DNA of 64,000 nucleotides from Synchiropus splendidus (taxonomy: Eukaryota; Chordata; Actinopteri; Syngnathiformes; Callionymidae), in assembly GCF_027744825.2 (NCBI RefSeq), contig NC_071347.1, forward strand, positions 15,232,501-15,296,500. Reading direction: 5' to 3'. This document shows positions 1 through 9,859 of the stretch, piece after piece. Every line of letters starts with the position of its first letter. Positions within the stretch are counted from its first letter, which is position 1. The notes under the pieces are model-generated. The model was not told where the DNA came from. It made no database searches and worked only from the letters and a program-made list of their open reading frames with translations. The position numbers were made by a program, and so were the translations under genes.

Positions 1-712
1 AGTTGTTAATTTAGTAATAATAGCAAGGTAAAAACACAAGCAGTAGTAGAAGTGATGGTATGTTCAAGTAGTGGTACTAGGAGAAGTAGTAATAAAAGTA
101 ATAGAAGTTGTAGCTGGAGGAGTAGTATTCATAGTACTAGTTGAAGCAGTGGTAGTAGTTCTAGTATGAGAAATGATAATGGTAGAAAAAGCACAGTAGT
201 AGCTTAAAATTTTTTTAAATAGTTCAGAAAGAGGTGTAAAATGAAGTGTTGCACCTGCGCTGGCAGCATCTCGTGTATTGTTTATAGAATGGACGGTAGC
301 ATCATGAGTCACTTACTGTTGGTGAAGTAGCACTAAATCAGAAAGTAGAATTTGGAGATATCAGTAGCAGTTCTTGTGGAAGTAGCAGTACAACTACAGT
401 GCTGGTAGTAGCAATGTTAGTCAGACGGGAAACAGTAGTACTTGTATTTATGCATCAGTTGGGCATCGAAGGTGGGTACAGGTCGTGATAGTGGAACCAG
501 AGACAGACGTGTCAGTAGCATGTTTGCCATTTGTGCGAGCCACACTGGTACCAGAGGGAAGAAATACCGCCTGCTTACATGTACCGTGTGTGTGGATTGT
601 ATTAGTTAAAGTAACAACAGAAGCAGGTCGAGACGTTGTACCGGCAGGTCTGAAGGAAGAGCTGACTGCAGTGGACTGTTTCCACTGCAAGCTAGTACGG
701 CAATAAAAACTA
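1..712. repeat. Degenerate GTA/AGT-triplet-rich low-complexity sequence
   Basis: The first 700 bases are full of imperfect triplets of the type GTA, AGT, GAA and GTG (for example agtagtagaagt, gtggtagtag, gcagtacaac), densest at 35-230 and 355-440 and fading towards 700. Short chance ORFs occur on both strands, but none has recognisable protein composition. The best reading is an old, mutated trinucleotide microsatellite. Similar sequence appears at 3585-3690 and 23640-23830. Confidence 0.6.
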
Positions 713-1290
713 AATGTTTAATACATTGATGTAAAACTGAATTGTGCTGAGGGTGAAAGGAAGAACACAAAAGGAGTGAGAGGATGACACAGACAGCAGC
801 TCTGCATGATGCAGGTGCCGCGACGTGTCTTCAACGTGACTGTCACACTCGTCAGCTGGTAAGTGGGTCACAGGACTGTACATGACCCAGACATGGGTCC
901 CACCCCTCAGGGTCATGGGCCAGTCAGGCATGAGGTGCCGACTGAGCGCCTCTGATTCCACTCTCTGTTAGGTGGCCCGAGCCCAGCCCCTGAGTGGTGC
1001 CGCCGGCTGGCTTCCCGACACAAGGCCCGGTCTGGAAGGAACCCGGGGGGGTTCACACACTCATGGTCACATGTCTTGGGAGGGCCATACTCTCTGGTGC
1101 GCTTGGGCTGACACCACCAGCCAACACCGCACCAACACATCTCTCCTTGGACGACCTCAAAAGTTCAACGCCAAGTGACACCCGAGAAGAAGAGCTCGGA
1201 TTTGGTACCAGCTGATGACATTTGAAATTGAAGCGCACAATCTTGGTTTGTTCCTAATAAAAATATTATCATGTATTATTTTCTTCTTTT
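713..1290. other. Intergenic, nothing recognised
   Basis: This is moderately GC-rich unique-looking sequence. Overlapping ORFs of 60-83 codons occur on both strands, which is the pattern expected of GC-richer non-coding DNA. I see no splice-flanked exon, repeat or RNA gene. Confidence 0.5.
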
Positions 1291-1405
1291 TAATTTGCAT
1301 GTCACAAAGGCCAAATATAAATGGAAGCGGTCCAAATAGAGATCCTGGAGGAACTCCACGAAAGATAAAGTCACGGTTGCACTCTAAACAAGTTAACAAA
1401 TTCAA
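1291..1405 (-). pseudogene. LINE reverse-transcriptase remnant
   Basis: Read on the minus strand, positions about 1398-1318 encode RDFIFRGVPPGSLFGPLP. This matches the conserved LINE reverse-transcriptase block that normally reads GVPQGSILGPLLF. The stretch just after it (FIFGLCDMQIKKKK) has lost the family pattern, and no catalytic YADD/FADD box follows, so this is a short dead fragment. The enclosing minus-strand ORF runs from 1405 to 1157, but only the first half looks like reverse transcriptase. The motif is seen in the sequence; the assignment rests on knowledge of the family. Confidence 0.7.
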
Positions 1406-1551
1406 TTTTCATTTATTTTCCTTTTTTGAAATTCAAATATGTAAAATATTTGCCAATGTTTCTGCAAATGAAATTCCATATTCTAATAAAATGATATTCA
1501 GATGTGGAACTTGATATGACAATGAGGATTTTAAGACTGTTGTATAAGCTA

Positions 1552-2811
1552 AAATATACAACAGTATATTGTTGTATATACAACAATATACTGTTGTATA
1601 CTGTTGTATATACAACAGTATATTGTACAGTATATTATTATACTGTTGTATACAGTAAACAACAGTATATTGTACAGTATATTATTATATTGTTGTATAC
1701 TGTATAACACAACAGTATATTGTACAGTATATTATTATACTGTTGTATACTGTATAACACAACAGTATATTGTACAGTATGCTAGTATACTGTTGTATAC
1801 TGTATAACAACAGTATATTGTACAGTATATTATTATACTGTTGTATACTGTATAACACAACAGTATATTGTACAGTATACTATTATACTGTTGTATACAG
1901 TAAACAACAGTATATTGTACAGTATGCTATTATACTGTTGTATACTGTATAACACAACAGTATATTGTACAGTATATTATTATACTGTTGTATACTGTAT
2001 AACACAACAGTATATTGTACAGTATGCTAGTATACTGTTGTATACTGTATAACACAACAGTATATTGTACAGTATGCTAGTATACTGTTGTATACTGTAT
2101 AACACAACAGTATATTGTACAGTATACTATTATACTGTTGTATACTGTATAACAACAGTATATTGTACAGTATATTATTATACTGTTGTATACTGTATAA
2201 CACAACAGTATATTGTACAGTATATTATTATACTGTTGTATACTGTATAACACAACAGTATATTGTACAGTATATTATTATACTGCTGTATACTGTATAA
2301 CACAACAGTATATTGTACAGTATGCTATTATACTGTTGTATACAGTAAACAACAGTATATTGTACAGTATGCTATTATACTGTTGTATACTGTATAACAC
2401 AACAGTATAATAATATACTGTATAATATACTGTTGTTTACTGTATACAACAGTATAATAGTATACTGTACAATATACTGTTGTGTTATACAGTATACAGC
2501 AGTATAATAGCATACTGTACAATATACTGTTGTTTACTGTATACAACAGTATAATAGTATACTGTACAATATACTGTTGTGTTATACAGTATACAACAGT
2601 ATAATAATATACTGTACAATATACTGTTGTTATACAGTATATAACAGTATAATAATATACTGTACAATATACTGTTGTTATACAGTATACAACAGTATAA
2701 TAGCATACTGTACAATATATTGTTGTTTACTGTATACAACAGTATAATAGTATACTGTACAATATACTGTATACAACAGTATATTGTACAGTATACTATT
2801 ATACTGTACAA
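1552..2811. repeat. Head-to-head minisatellite (palindromic array), unit 47-50 bp
   Basis: The array is built from a unit that begins acaacagtatattgtacag and runs through an attattatactg core and a ttgtatactgtataac tail. Spacings of the gtacagtat core are 47, 50, 50, 48, 50 and 47 bp over its first third. The length classes come from alternative tails (taaacaac, taacaac, taacacaac). Plus-oriented units fill about 1600-2400. From about 2401-2440 the units appear in reverse complement and continue to about 2770, where a last plus-type piece is added. The whole block could therefore fold into a very long hairpin. A 1550-1620 lead-in has simpler atacaacagtat pieces. Overlapping ORFs in many frames arise only because the unit lacks stop codons and are not genes. 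Confidence 0.93.
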
Positions 2812-4690
2812 TTAATTTTAAAAATTCTTTAAAATATTGTCAGTAAAATCATTTTAAAATACTGACTGTCAAAAATGCTATTAAATCTGCCAAAATTCTT
2901 CATAATAAATTGTTTTTGTGTACAATAACAATCCTGACTGAACTGTTTTGTGCATTAAAAATAATATTTGTATAATATTCAACACAAAACACTGTGAATG
3001 ATCAAGAAAGAGACACAAAAAACCGCCTGCTCTGACTTTTTCAACGATGAATTGTCCTTTAATTCTGGTGACCTTTGTCGTCTTCAGACAACTTGTAGTC
3101 CAGCAGGAAGCAGCCTCATTGATCTCAGGACGCTTCAGAGGACCCCCAGCGCTTGTCTCGCCATTAAAGGCATCTCTGGTGACGCAGCGCCATTTAATTA
3201 GGTGACAATCACAGTCAACAAAGAGCCACCAAAGTCACACGTTAGTGCTGGCACTGATAAATGTCCCCGTCCCACACCGTCTTCAGATTCATGCTGACAG
3301 AGAGGCGCAGGAGAACGTTGGAAACACTGCTGGATTGTTGTTGATGAGATACTGACATGTTTTATCTGTGTTGTTCAGAACACAGATCCTATTTTTCATT
3401 TTCTAAATATTGTCTGGATATTTGTGGAGTTCATTTTTTTTATTCATTTATTTGAACAGTTTATTTACTGTGACGGGGAAAATAAAATGTGAAATAAAAA
3501 ATATGGTTATTTACAGATTTCCACCCCCCAAAAAAAGCCCTAAATTCAAAAAGAAAAATGAAGTTAAAGGGAAAAAATTATTGTTATTAGTAACAGTTGT
3601 AGTAGAAGAACAAGTGTTATTAATATTATTATTATTAATAATAATAATAAGAAGAAGAAGAAGAAAAAGAAGAAGCAGAAACAGTAGCATTATTAAATAA
3701 ATGTGTGGTATTAAAAAAACATATGTCATATGTCATATATAATTTGTGTAAAAAATATGGTGCCTGCCCTATAAACATAAACATTAGCTGTCATTTATTT
3801 TATTTAAAACGGCTGTTTAAAGACACTTACATAGTAAGAAAATAATATGAAATAATAATTATGGTATTTTGGAAACACGAAAGGATAAACCAACAAGGTA
3901 CGTAAAACTATGGATCTATTTGACAGGACCAAATGAGAAGAAGACGAAGTTACAATAAAAAAAATGATAGCTCAATAATACATTATCTGGTCGGTAAATT
4001 ACAATATATTTCAGGAAGAAAATAAAAGTATTGTTGAGCATCATCAAATTGTGAAAACAAATAACCCTCTGTCGCCATTTAACAAATAGTTTGAGGGAGA
4101 AGAAGAAACGTAACGTTTGACTCAACAACACTCCACCGAGACACATTTGGATCAGTGGGGTGAGTTGCATTTTTCGGATGCCTTTTATTCTAGGTCACTG
4201 ACAATGCAGCGATTTTGTCAAGCAAAACAGCGACAGTGCAGCAGGGAAACCACTAGAGGTCAGTGTTTTAGGGAAGCGTTGTGGTTCAGAGTTATTTTAA
4301 GAAGTGTCCAAGAAAGAGCTCTTCTTCAGAGCAGGCCTCACAGCAATGATGGGAAGTGGAGAAGTGTGACTAAATGAACATGTTCTCTCTTCATCTCACA
4401 CCTCAGAAGGAGCGGAGGGGGGGTCACCAGGATTACAAGAGGAAGACAGTATTTCGCGGGGTCATAGGTGGAGGTCAAGGGCTAATAGCAATGAGCGAGT
4501 TGTCAGTCTTCCAAGTATTTAATAATCCCTCGCTCTCCATTTTCTACTGTTTGTTTATATTAACCTGTGGTTGAACCCTCTTTAGTGGCAGCCTCTTTTG
4601 CCAGAAAGTTCAGTGCACATTCAGCACGGAAGCGGAGAGCATGTCATCTCGCATCTATTAGCCCACAGGGGAGTTTGCAGCATCTAGCAG
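2812..4690. other. Intergenic, AT-rich; triplet repeat inside
   Basis: No gene is recognised. At 3585-3690 there is a run of ATT/ATA triplets followed by GAA triplets (attattattaataataata, then agaagaagaagaa), an impure trinucleotide microsatellite that produces ORFs rich in L/I and R/K on opposite strands. The rest is unique-looking sequence. Confidence 0.5.
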
Positions 4691-4698
4691 TCTGTGTG

Positions 4699-4700
<2 letters not shown>

Positions 4701-4729
<29 letters not shown>
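4701..4729. repeat. (TC)n microsatellite
   Basis: An uninterrupted run of about 14 TC dinucleotides, followed by a looser pyrimidine-rich tract to about 4765. Confidence 0.95.
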
Positions 4730-4733
<4 letters not shown>

Positions 4734-5099
4734 CTCGCTCACTCCCTCCCTCCCTCTCTTTCTCTCGTACACACTGTTTCACTCCCAAACAAACACACGC
4801 CCATCTGAGCACATGCGTAAACTAGGTGAGCCCACACACTCTCCATACTGATGGTGCATGTAACTGAGATTATTGCCTTCTGTGCCCCGCCGCTGACCCC
4901 GCCTTTCACTCATGCCTAATAATCTCATCATGCCATGCACTATATCACCCCGCTTCACAGCGCCACTGAGCTAAAACAGCAAAGGCAAGACTCAGCAAAC
5001 TTCATCGGAATTCATTTGTTAATATTTCATCGCGGCACATTCGGATGAGGACGGAAAGAGGGTTTTTCTTCAAAACAAAACTTACAGCACTTACGCACC

Positions 5100-5203
<104 letters not shown>

Positions 5204-5429
5204 TTTTCTTCAGGATTATTATTTTTTTTTTTTTTATAAAGAACTATCTATTTGCATTGTATGAATGAAAAGGTCTCTGCAGGTGTAATATGACCAGAAA
5301 TACACACTGGTGCAGAGAGATGTTTTTTTTGTTTTTTTTGTAATGTATTTGTATTAACATCTTCACTGACTTATTAAGTAGTATATGAAATATATATATA
5401 CATACGCAGAAATAATATGGTTTTTTTTT

Positions 5430-5680
5430 TCCTGTCAAATGCGTGTGCACATGTATGTACCTGGTGTGGGCTTGAGCCTCATGAGTGGGGACAATTCTCA
5501 ACAAAACACGATCCTTGTGAGGACCTTATGCCAATATAGGGACCATTTAGCTGGGCCACACAAGTCCAAACCTCAATTTGAGGAGGAAGACGTCAAAATA
5601 ACCGGGTCACTTAACCAGGGTCAGAGTCCTGGTTAAGGCGAGCCATTTGTTTTGGATGGTTAGGTTTCACCATCATGGAA
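5430..5680. repeat. Dispersed teleost repeat, GTGGGGACA type
   Basis: The segment holds gtggggacaatt, cttgtgaggacctta, cctggttaaggcg and tttggatggttaggttt in the order typical of a very common fish interspersed repeat (guanine-rich 'gtgaggacc/ggttaaggtta' type). A second, better copy lies at 50395-50860. Its class is unsettled, so I give no family name. Confidence 0.6.
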
Positions 5681-5689
5681 ATCATGTTA

Positions 5690-6390
5690 TATAAAAAACT
5701 TTTGTCACATTTGTCACAGTCGTAACATCAGAATTTTGGATTCATGTGACTTGTGTGGAGATCTGGTTTTATTATGTCCACTGCACTTCCGCTCGCCTCT
5801 GTTCTTTCGCACTTCACTAGTGGCACACAGCTGGAACTAACCCTGCCATCACCTGCCTGAGGTGGCGGCGTTTATATTCCACCTGGTCCAGTCTGCCAGA
5901 TTTGCCAAGCCTCCGGACTGGTAAAGATCCCTTTTCATGTCATCATTGTGACTCTTGGTGGCGTTCTGTTTTTGTATTTTCCTGCCTTGGTGCTTGAGTT
6001 CCACCTGAGGTGTCGCATTTGTTTCTCTGTAGTTTGGTGGACATATTCGATTTCCGTTGGTTTATTGTGACTATGTTTTTTGGTGCTCTCCTTGTGTATT
6101 GAGACTTGTTGGTCCCTGCTTGGCAACCCGCCCAAATCATGGAGGAGTGACAGGCATTATTAGGACTATATCTGGGCTTCAGAAAAAAAAATATGGATGC
6201 AAATGACAATAAAAATACGTTGTCACAGCTGACATATATCGCTACTGCTTTCAGAAAGTAGCTCATGCTGAGGGTTCATGTCATATGGCAAAAAAATCAT
6301 CATCATAAACAATTCTTAAAGCGTTGTTCAGTCAAGACGTCGCACATCAGTCGTATGTCAAGAACCTAAAGTCTACATTCACATACAAAT
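5690..6390. other. Intergenic, nothing recognised
   Basis: Unique-looking sequence without a supported exon. The minus-strand ORF of 107 codons at 6266-5943 has no family features and a composition like that of the surroundings. Confidence 0.45.
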
Positions 6391-6395
6391 ATATA

Positions 6396-6826
6396 CAGTG
6401 GTAGCTCGGTTTTTGAACGTCCTGGACTTCGAACAAATCGGAGTTTGAACAAAACTTTAGAGATTTTTTTGCTTCGGATTTCGAACGAAAATCCAGAACT
6501 CTAATGCCGACGAAAAAAAAAAGGAAAAAACATAACGTGCGCAGACAGATCAGCTGACCCACAACGCGCTTTGTTGTTGTGTGTAACGCAGCCTCTGTAT
6601 GCAGACGTGTCCCATTAGCTACATTTACTGACTGTTTTTTCTTCATACTGAGGTGACTTTGCCACAGCCAAACTGCACAGAAGCGCACATTCAGAGCTGG
6701 ACACGCACCGGGCAGCTCTTCACTTCTGGAGAGACGTCACTCACTCGGCAACCCCTCCCACATGCAGCGGCCACACACATAGAGGAACAGCGCACCTGCA
6801 CCAGACACTCTACATTCACTCCTACA
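6396..6826 (+). mobile_element. Short TIR transposon, family A, 3'-truncated copy
   Basis: The left end is preceded by TA (6394-6395) and starts cagtggtagctcgg, the same terminus as the full copy at 24850-25586. It then follows that copy through ttgcttcggatttcgaa, the acgcagcctctgtatgcaga block and the ggacacgcaccgggcag block. Relative to the full copy it lacks about 170 internal bases (joined near 6651) and everything after cactcctaca at 6826, including the right terminal repeat. It is non-autonomous, with no transposase ORF. Confidence 0.85.
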
Positions 6827-7188
6827 GTAGGAAACAACTGACGGCCATATTGGCTCTGATAATTTTAAGACAAATGCTGCGTTAACAGTTACCTCAGGTG
6901 CTGAAAGTTTGAGCTGAGGAAGATGTTACAGCTAAGTTCAGTTCCAGTTACGAAAGTCGGGAAATAAGATGGCAACATCCACAAAAGCAAATCTCAAAAG
7001 TGTGTTGCCCGAATTTAAGCAATTTCTTCCGTTACCAAAAAAAAAAAATGGCGGAATGTGCTGGTCTCGTTTATGCATAACTTCTACATCCTCTTTACAT
7101 TCGGGGAAGCCATCTTGGATCGCGAACTTGAGGTAGTGCGAATTCTCCCATATCCAACTGAGAAATTGGGGTTAAGGCTATGTATTCC
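6827..7188. other. Intergenic between two family A pieces
   Basis: No gene seen. The stretch separates the truncated family A copy from a minus-strand fragment of the same family, so it may be unique DNA or a rearranged junction. Confidence 0.4.
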
Positions 7189-7388
7189 AGCCGACAACAG
7201 GACATCAAACCCTGGAGTGGAGGTGTGGAGAGCGAGCACCTCCCCTGTGACACTCTACCACGGTCCAGTGCGGAGACAGGAAAGGTTTTACACTTCAATA
7301 TGAAGAGAAAACAGTCAGTAAATGGTGCTAAGGGGACACGTCTGCATACAGAGGCTGCGTTTTACACAATAACGAAGCGCGTCGTATC
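7189..7388 (-). mobile_element. Short TIR transposon, family A, internal fragment
   Basis: The segment is the reverse complement of 25030-25235 in the full copy: it includes gacaacaggacatcaaaccc, the agcgagcacctcccctgtga block and ggacacgtctgcatacagag. Both terminal repeats are missing. It ends abruptly in the repeat at 7389. Confidence 0.85.
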
Positions 7389-7705
7389 CCGATATAGGAG
7401 AGGCGGTATAATACATTGCAATACTGTAATGTCAGCAATATATTGTAATAAGGGAGAAAATCAAATTATACAATACTATATCATGTACATGAAAATGAGT
7501 TGATTGTGATGATGTCAGCGCAGGTAGACTTTCAGTCAAATTCCGCACTCTGGCAGAGGAATGACTCACTAATCGACAAAATAGCGTTACACGTCACAAA
7601 TGCAGCAGAATATCAAAGTATCGAACGTAAATCACAATATTCCAGCACAAAAATATTAATACACTTTTGGGCAATCAAGTATCGCAATATTTGAGGTATT
7701 TTCCA
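7389..7705 (+). repeat. Dispersed repeat family B (cgatat/caatatt-rich), partial copy
   Basis: It shares blocks with 31148-31830 in the same order: a cgatat/gcaatac start, a gtaataagg-gaaaatcaaat region, a tacatgaaaatgagttgattg block, an actttcagtcaaattccg block and the terminal caatcaagtatcgcaatat. Divergence is high. The copy is shorter than the 31-kb one and has no ORF. Confidence 0.6.
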
Positions 7706-7929
7706 ACACTCCTATTGGGGGTGGAGCTTGGAATTTCCCAGTTCCAAAGACAACAGACACACAGCAAAAGAACATTTCCACCATGAAGCTATATTGTTCC
7801 ATCATATTACATTATTACTGGGAAGAAAGATGCCGCCGCATCACGTCTGAACGTTAACCACAACAAAGGTGAGCGGTGAAGGTGACGCTGCGAGTCTTGT
7901 CCCTCACACTGTTTCCACCAGAGGTTCAG

Positions 7930-8165
7930 TGAAGGCGCTGCGCGGCCTCATCACTAATAAGCGCCTACAATGTGTCTTGAAAGTCAACTTATCAAACTTT
8001 TATGGAACTCGGAGAGCTTAAGTGATCCTCTGCAGCTCGGCAGTAGCCTGCAGCGTGCAGGATGTCTGCTTATATTAATTTCATGGAGTTTAAGAGGTCA
8101 GCAAACTCATTTGGAGAGTCTTATTCATTTATGAACTCTGCAACTAGCGCTTTAAGCTAGATGTT
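7930..8165. promoter_or_regulatory. Candidate conserved non-coding element
   Basis: A repeat-free stretch of even base composition contains several TAAT/ATTA-type and CATTTATG-like homeodomain motifs (ttatattaatttcatgg, cattcatttatgaac) with no ORF. Such texture is typical of vertebrate developmental enhancers. The call is by appearance only, and no alignment was possible. Confidence 0.3.
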
Positions 8166-8174
8166 GAAATTTAC

Positions 8175-8345
8175 ATGGACTCCTCCACAGATAGCGATGA
8201 GAGAACCGGGTGTTTGGATTTTGCCGTACCTGAAGAGTACGGTGCCGGGGATTCGGGTCTGGTTGGGTTACGGATATCAGAAGCTGCTTCATGGAATATT
8301 CCGAAGACAATAGTCTTAGAAAGCGGCTTAGCCCGCCAGCACTAA
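8175..8345 (+). CDS. Possible small ORF, 56 aa, unknown
   Basis: An ATG ORF starting MDSSTDSDERTGCLDFAVPE and ending LESGLARQH has a protein-like acidic N-terminus and balanced composition. I do not recognise a family. Its ends do not match splice sites clearly, and a 56-codon ORF is expected by chance many times in 64 kb. It may be a transposon remnant, a microprotein or chance. Confidence 0.12.
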   Translation: MDSSTDSDERTGCLDFAVPEEYGAGDSGLVGLRISEAASWNIPKTIVLESGLARQH

Positions 8346-8554
8346 ACCTTGATGGTGAAACGGAGTAAATGAAGAGGGAAACAGCAAAGCATTCCTCTCA
8401 ATTTCACACAAGTCTTCAACAGGAAGTGGTTAAGGCTCAGCTTAAAGGTTAATCTGACGGCGGTGACCTCCTCCCAGAGACGCTGACACTCACACCGGCC
8501 ACGCCGAGCTCTCTGAGGCCGTCGCAAGGCTGCTGCGGCGGCGGGTCTCCCAGT

Positions 8555-8710
8555 GAGTCTTTAAGAGCAATGGGGCCTCACATCTGTGCAGTCGGGTCTG
8601 GAGGGGTGGGGGTGCGGCAAGAGAGGGGGGGGGGGGAGCAGTGGGTGATTAATTGACGGTCACATCTCGCTGACTGCTGCCCACAACGCTTTGATGAAGA
8701 GGGATTAGGT
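8555..8710. promoter_or_regulatory. Candidate conserved non-coding element
   Basis: The segment gggtgattaattgacggtca (8644 onward) followed by gctttgatgaagagggatta is repeat-free and carries ATTAATTGA and GATTA homeodomain-type cores. A G-rich run (8620-8637) precedes it. Judged by texture only. Confidence 0.25.
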
Positions 8711-9220
8711 TGTGCACCACAGGCTCAGCTGATAATAGGAGAACAGAAAGGAAATGCTCATGTCACGCTCCACGGCGAGGACTTCAATCAAAGAGGCGTT
8801 TCAATCGGAGGGTTTTTTTTTTTTTTAAACGACTGGACTTCCCAGCGCTTTGTTTTTACTATCGCATGATTTTTTATAATTTATTTTTTTATTTTTAAAT
8901 GGTCTTGGTCAAGCTCCACCTTATCGGTAGGAAGTTGGGACCCAAACTAAGACAACTTCCCATACATTTCTAATGAAAACAGCAGCTCTCAAACAGGGCT
9001 TGGGCAAGTTTACTCCAGGTACTCCCCGCGGAACATTGCATGTAGATCAGTGGGTGATTCTGGTTATGAAAGGCAAACTGTCCAGGGTGTCTCTTCTCAT
9101 GTCAACCGGCTAGGTACTCGAAGCCGCGAATCTACGTACGTCCACCACCACACAATCTTCAAAACAAAACAAAAGACAAAACAGACGCAGCTTTGTAGGA
9201 GGCAGTGGTCAGTGAGGCTG
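8711..9220. other. Intergenic, nothing recognised
   Basis: T-rich runs occur at 8813-8826 and 8881-8897. The segment 9040-9220 may be the outer part of the repeat that follows. No gene is supported. Confidence 0.4.
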
Positions 9221-9224
9221 TTAA

Positions 9225-9440
9225 ATATATAGCGACTGGACGGAGACTTTCGGCCATTGTTATGTCTCATTCGAGCTACGTATCGGATAGCAACAGCAAC
9301 ACTGCCACAGATGGTTTATCGTGGTACTGCTCCGTTTGGACCTAATCTGTAAGCTTCGTGGAAACGTGCAGAAATACGGAAAAAAATGGCTCTGTCCGCA
9401 TCCGGAGCGTGCGTAACAATGAGCATGAATGGGCCTTCAA
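9225..9440 (-). repeat. Dispersed repeat family C, minus-oriented copy
   Basis: Its reverse complement matches 28740-28940: a tatttctgca-ggtttccac block, an aagcttacaga-tccaaa-ggagc block, gcagtgttgctgtt, cgatacgtagct and ggc(g/c)gaaagtctccgtcc. The two copies are in opposite orientation 19 kb apart. It resembles DNA-transposon sequence common in fish, but I see no terminal repeats, so the class is open. Confidence 0.75.
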
Positions 9441-9491
9441 GGTGACTTCAGGGCAGCCATGCTGCCAACTATGGCACCACAAAGGCAAATA

Positions 9492-9856
9492 CAGTGGTAC
9501 CTCGGTTCTCGACCACAATCCGTTCCAGTAAGAAACCAAATAAGGCTCTGTCCGAGACTTGCCTCATCGCTGTCCGAGCTCCAGCCGACAACAGGACATC
9601 AAACCCTGGAGTCAGTAACAGTCTGTAAATGTAGCTAACGGGACACGTCTGCATACAGAGGCTGCGTTATACACAATAACAAAGCGCGTTGTGGGTCAGC
9701 TGATCGGTGCGCGCATGTTGTAGTTTTTCCGTTTTTTTTGGGGGGCGTTCGAGTTCTGGATTTTCATTCGAAATCCGAAGCAAAAAAATCTCAAAATTTT
9801 TGTTCGAACTCCGATTTGTTCGAATTCCAGGACGTTCGAAACCCGAAGTACCACTG
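9492..9856 (-). mobile_element. Short TIR transposon, family A, complete short copy
   Basis: The element is bounded by TA on both sides (9490-9491 and 9857-9858). It begins cagtggtacctcggttctcg and ends cgaagtaccactg, which are inverted copies of each other. Inside it has the same blocks as 24850-25586 in reverse order and orientation (gacaacaggacatc, gcatacagaggctgcgtt, cgaaatccgaagcaa) but with large deletions, giving 365 bp. The CAG termini and TA flanks fit a non-autonomous member of the Tc1/mariner-pogo (Tigger-like) superfamily; that placement is inference. Confidence 0.88.
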
Positions 9857-9859
9857 TAC

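Noticed and set aside
1504..2811. Many overlapping ORFs encoding YCCILYNTTVYCTVYYY-type peptides on both strands
   Set aside because: They are translations of the minisatellite unit, which lacks stop codons in several frames.
1552..2811. Possible CRISPR array
   Set aside because: There are no unique spacers between repeats; the sequence is a continuous tandem array in a eukaryotic context.
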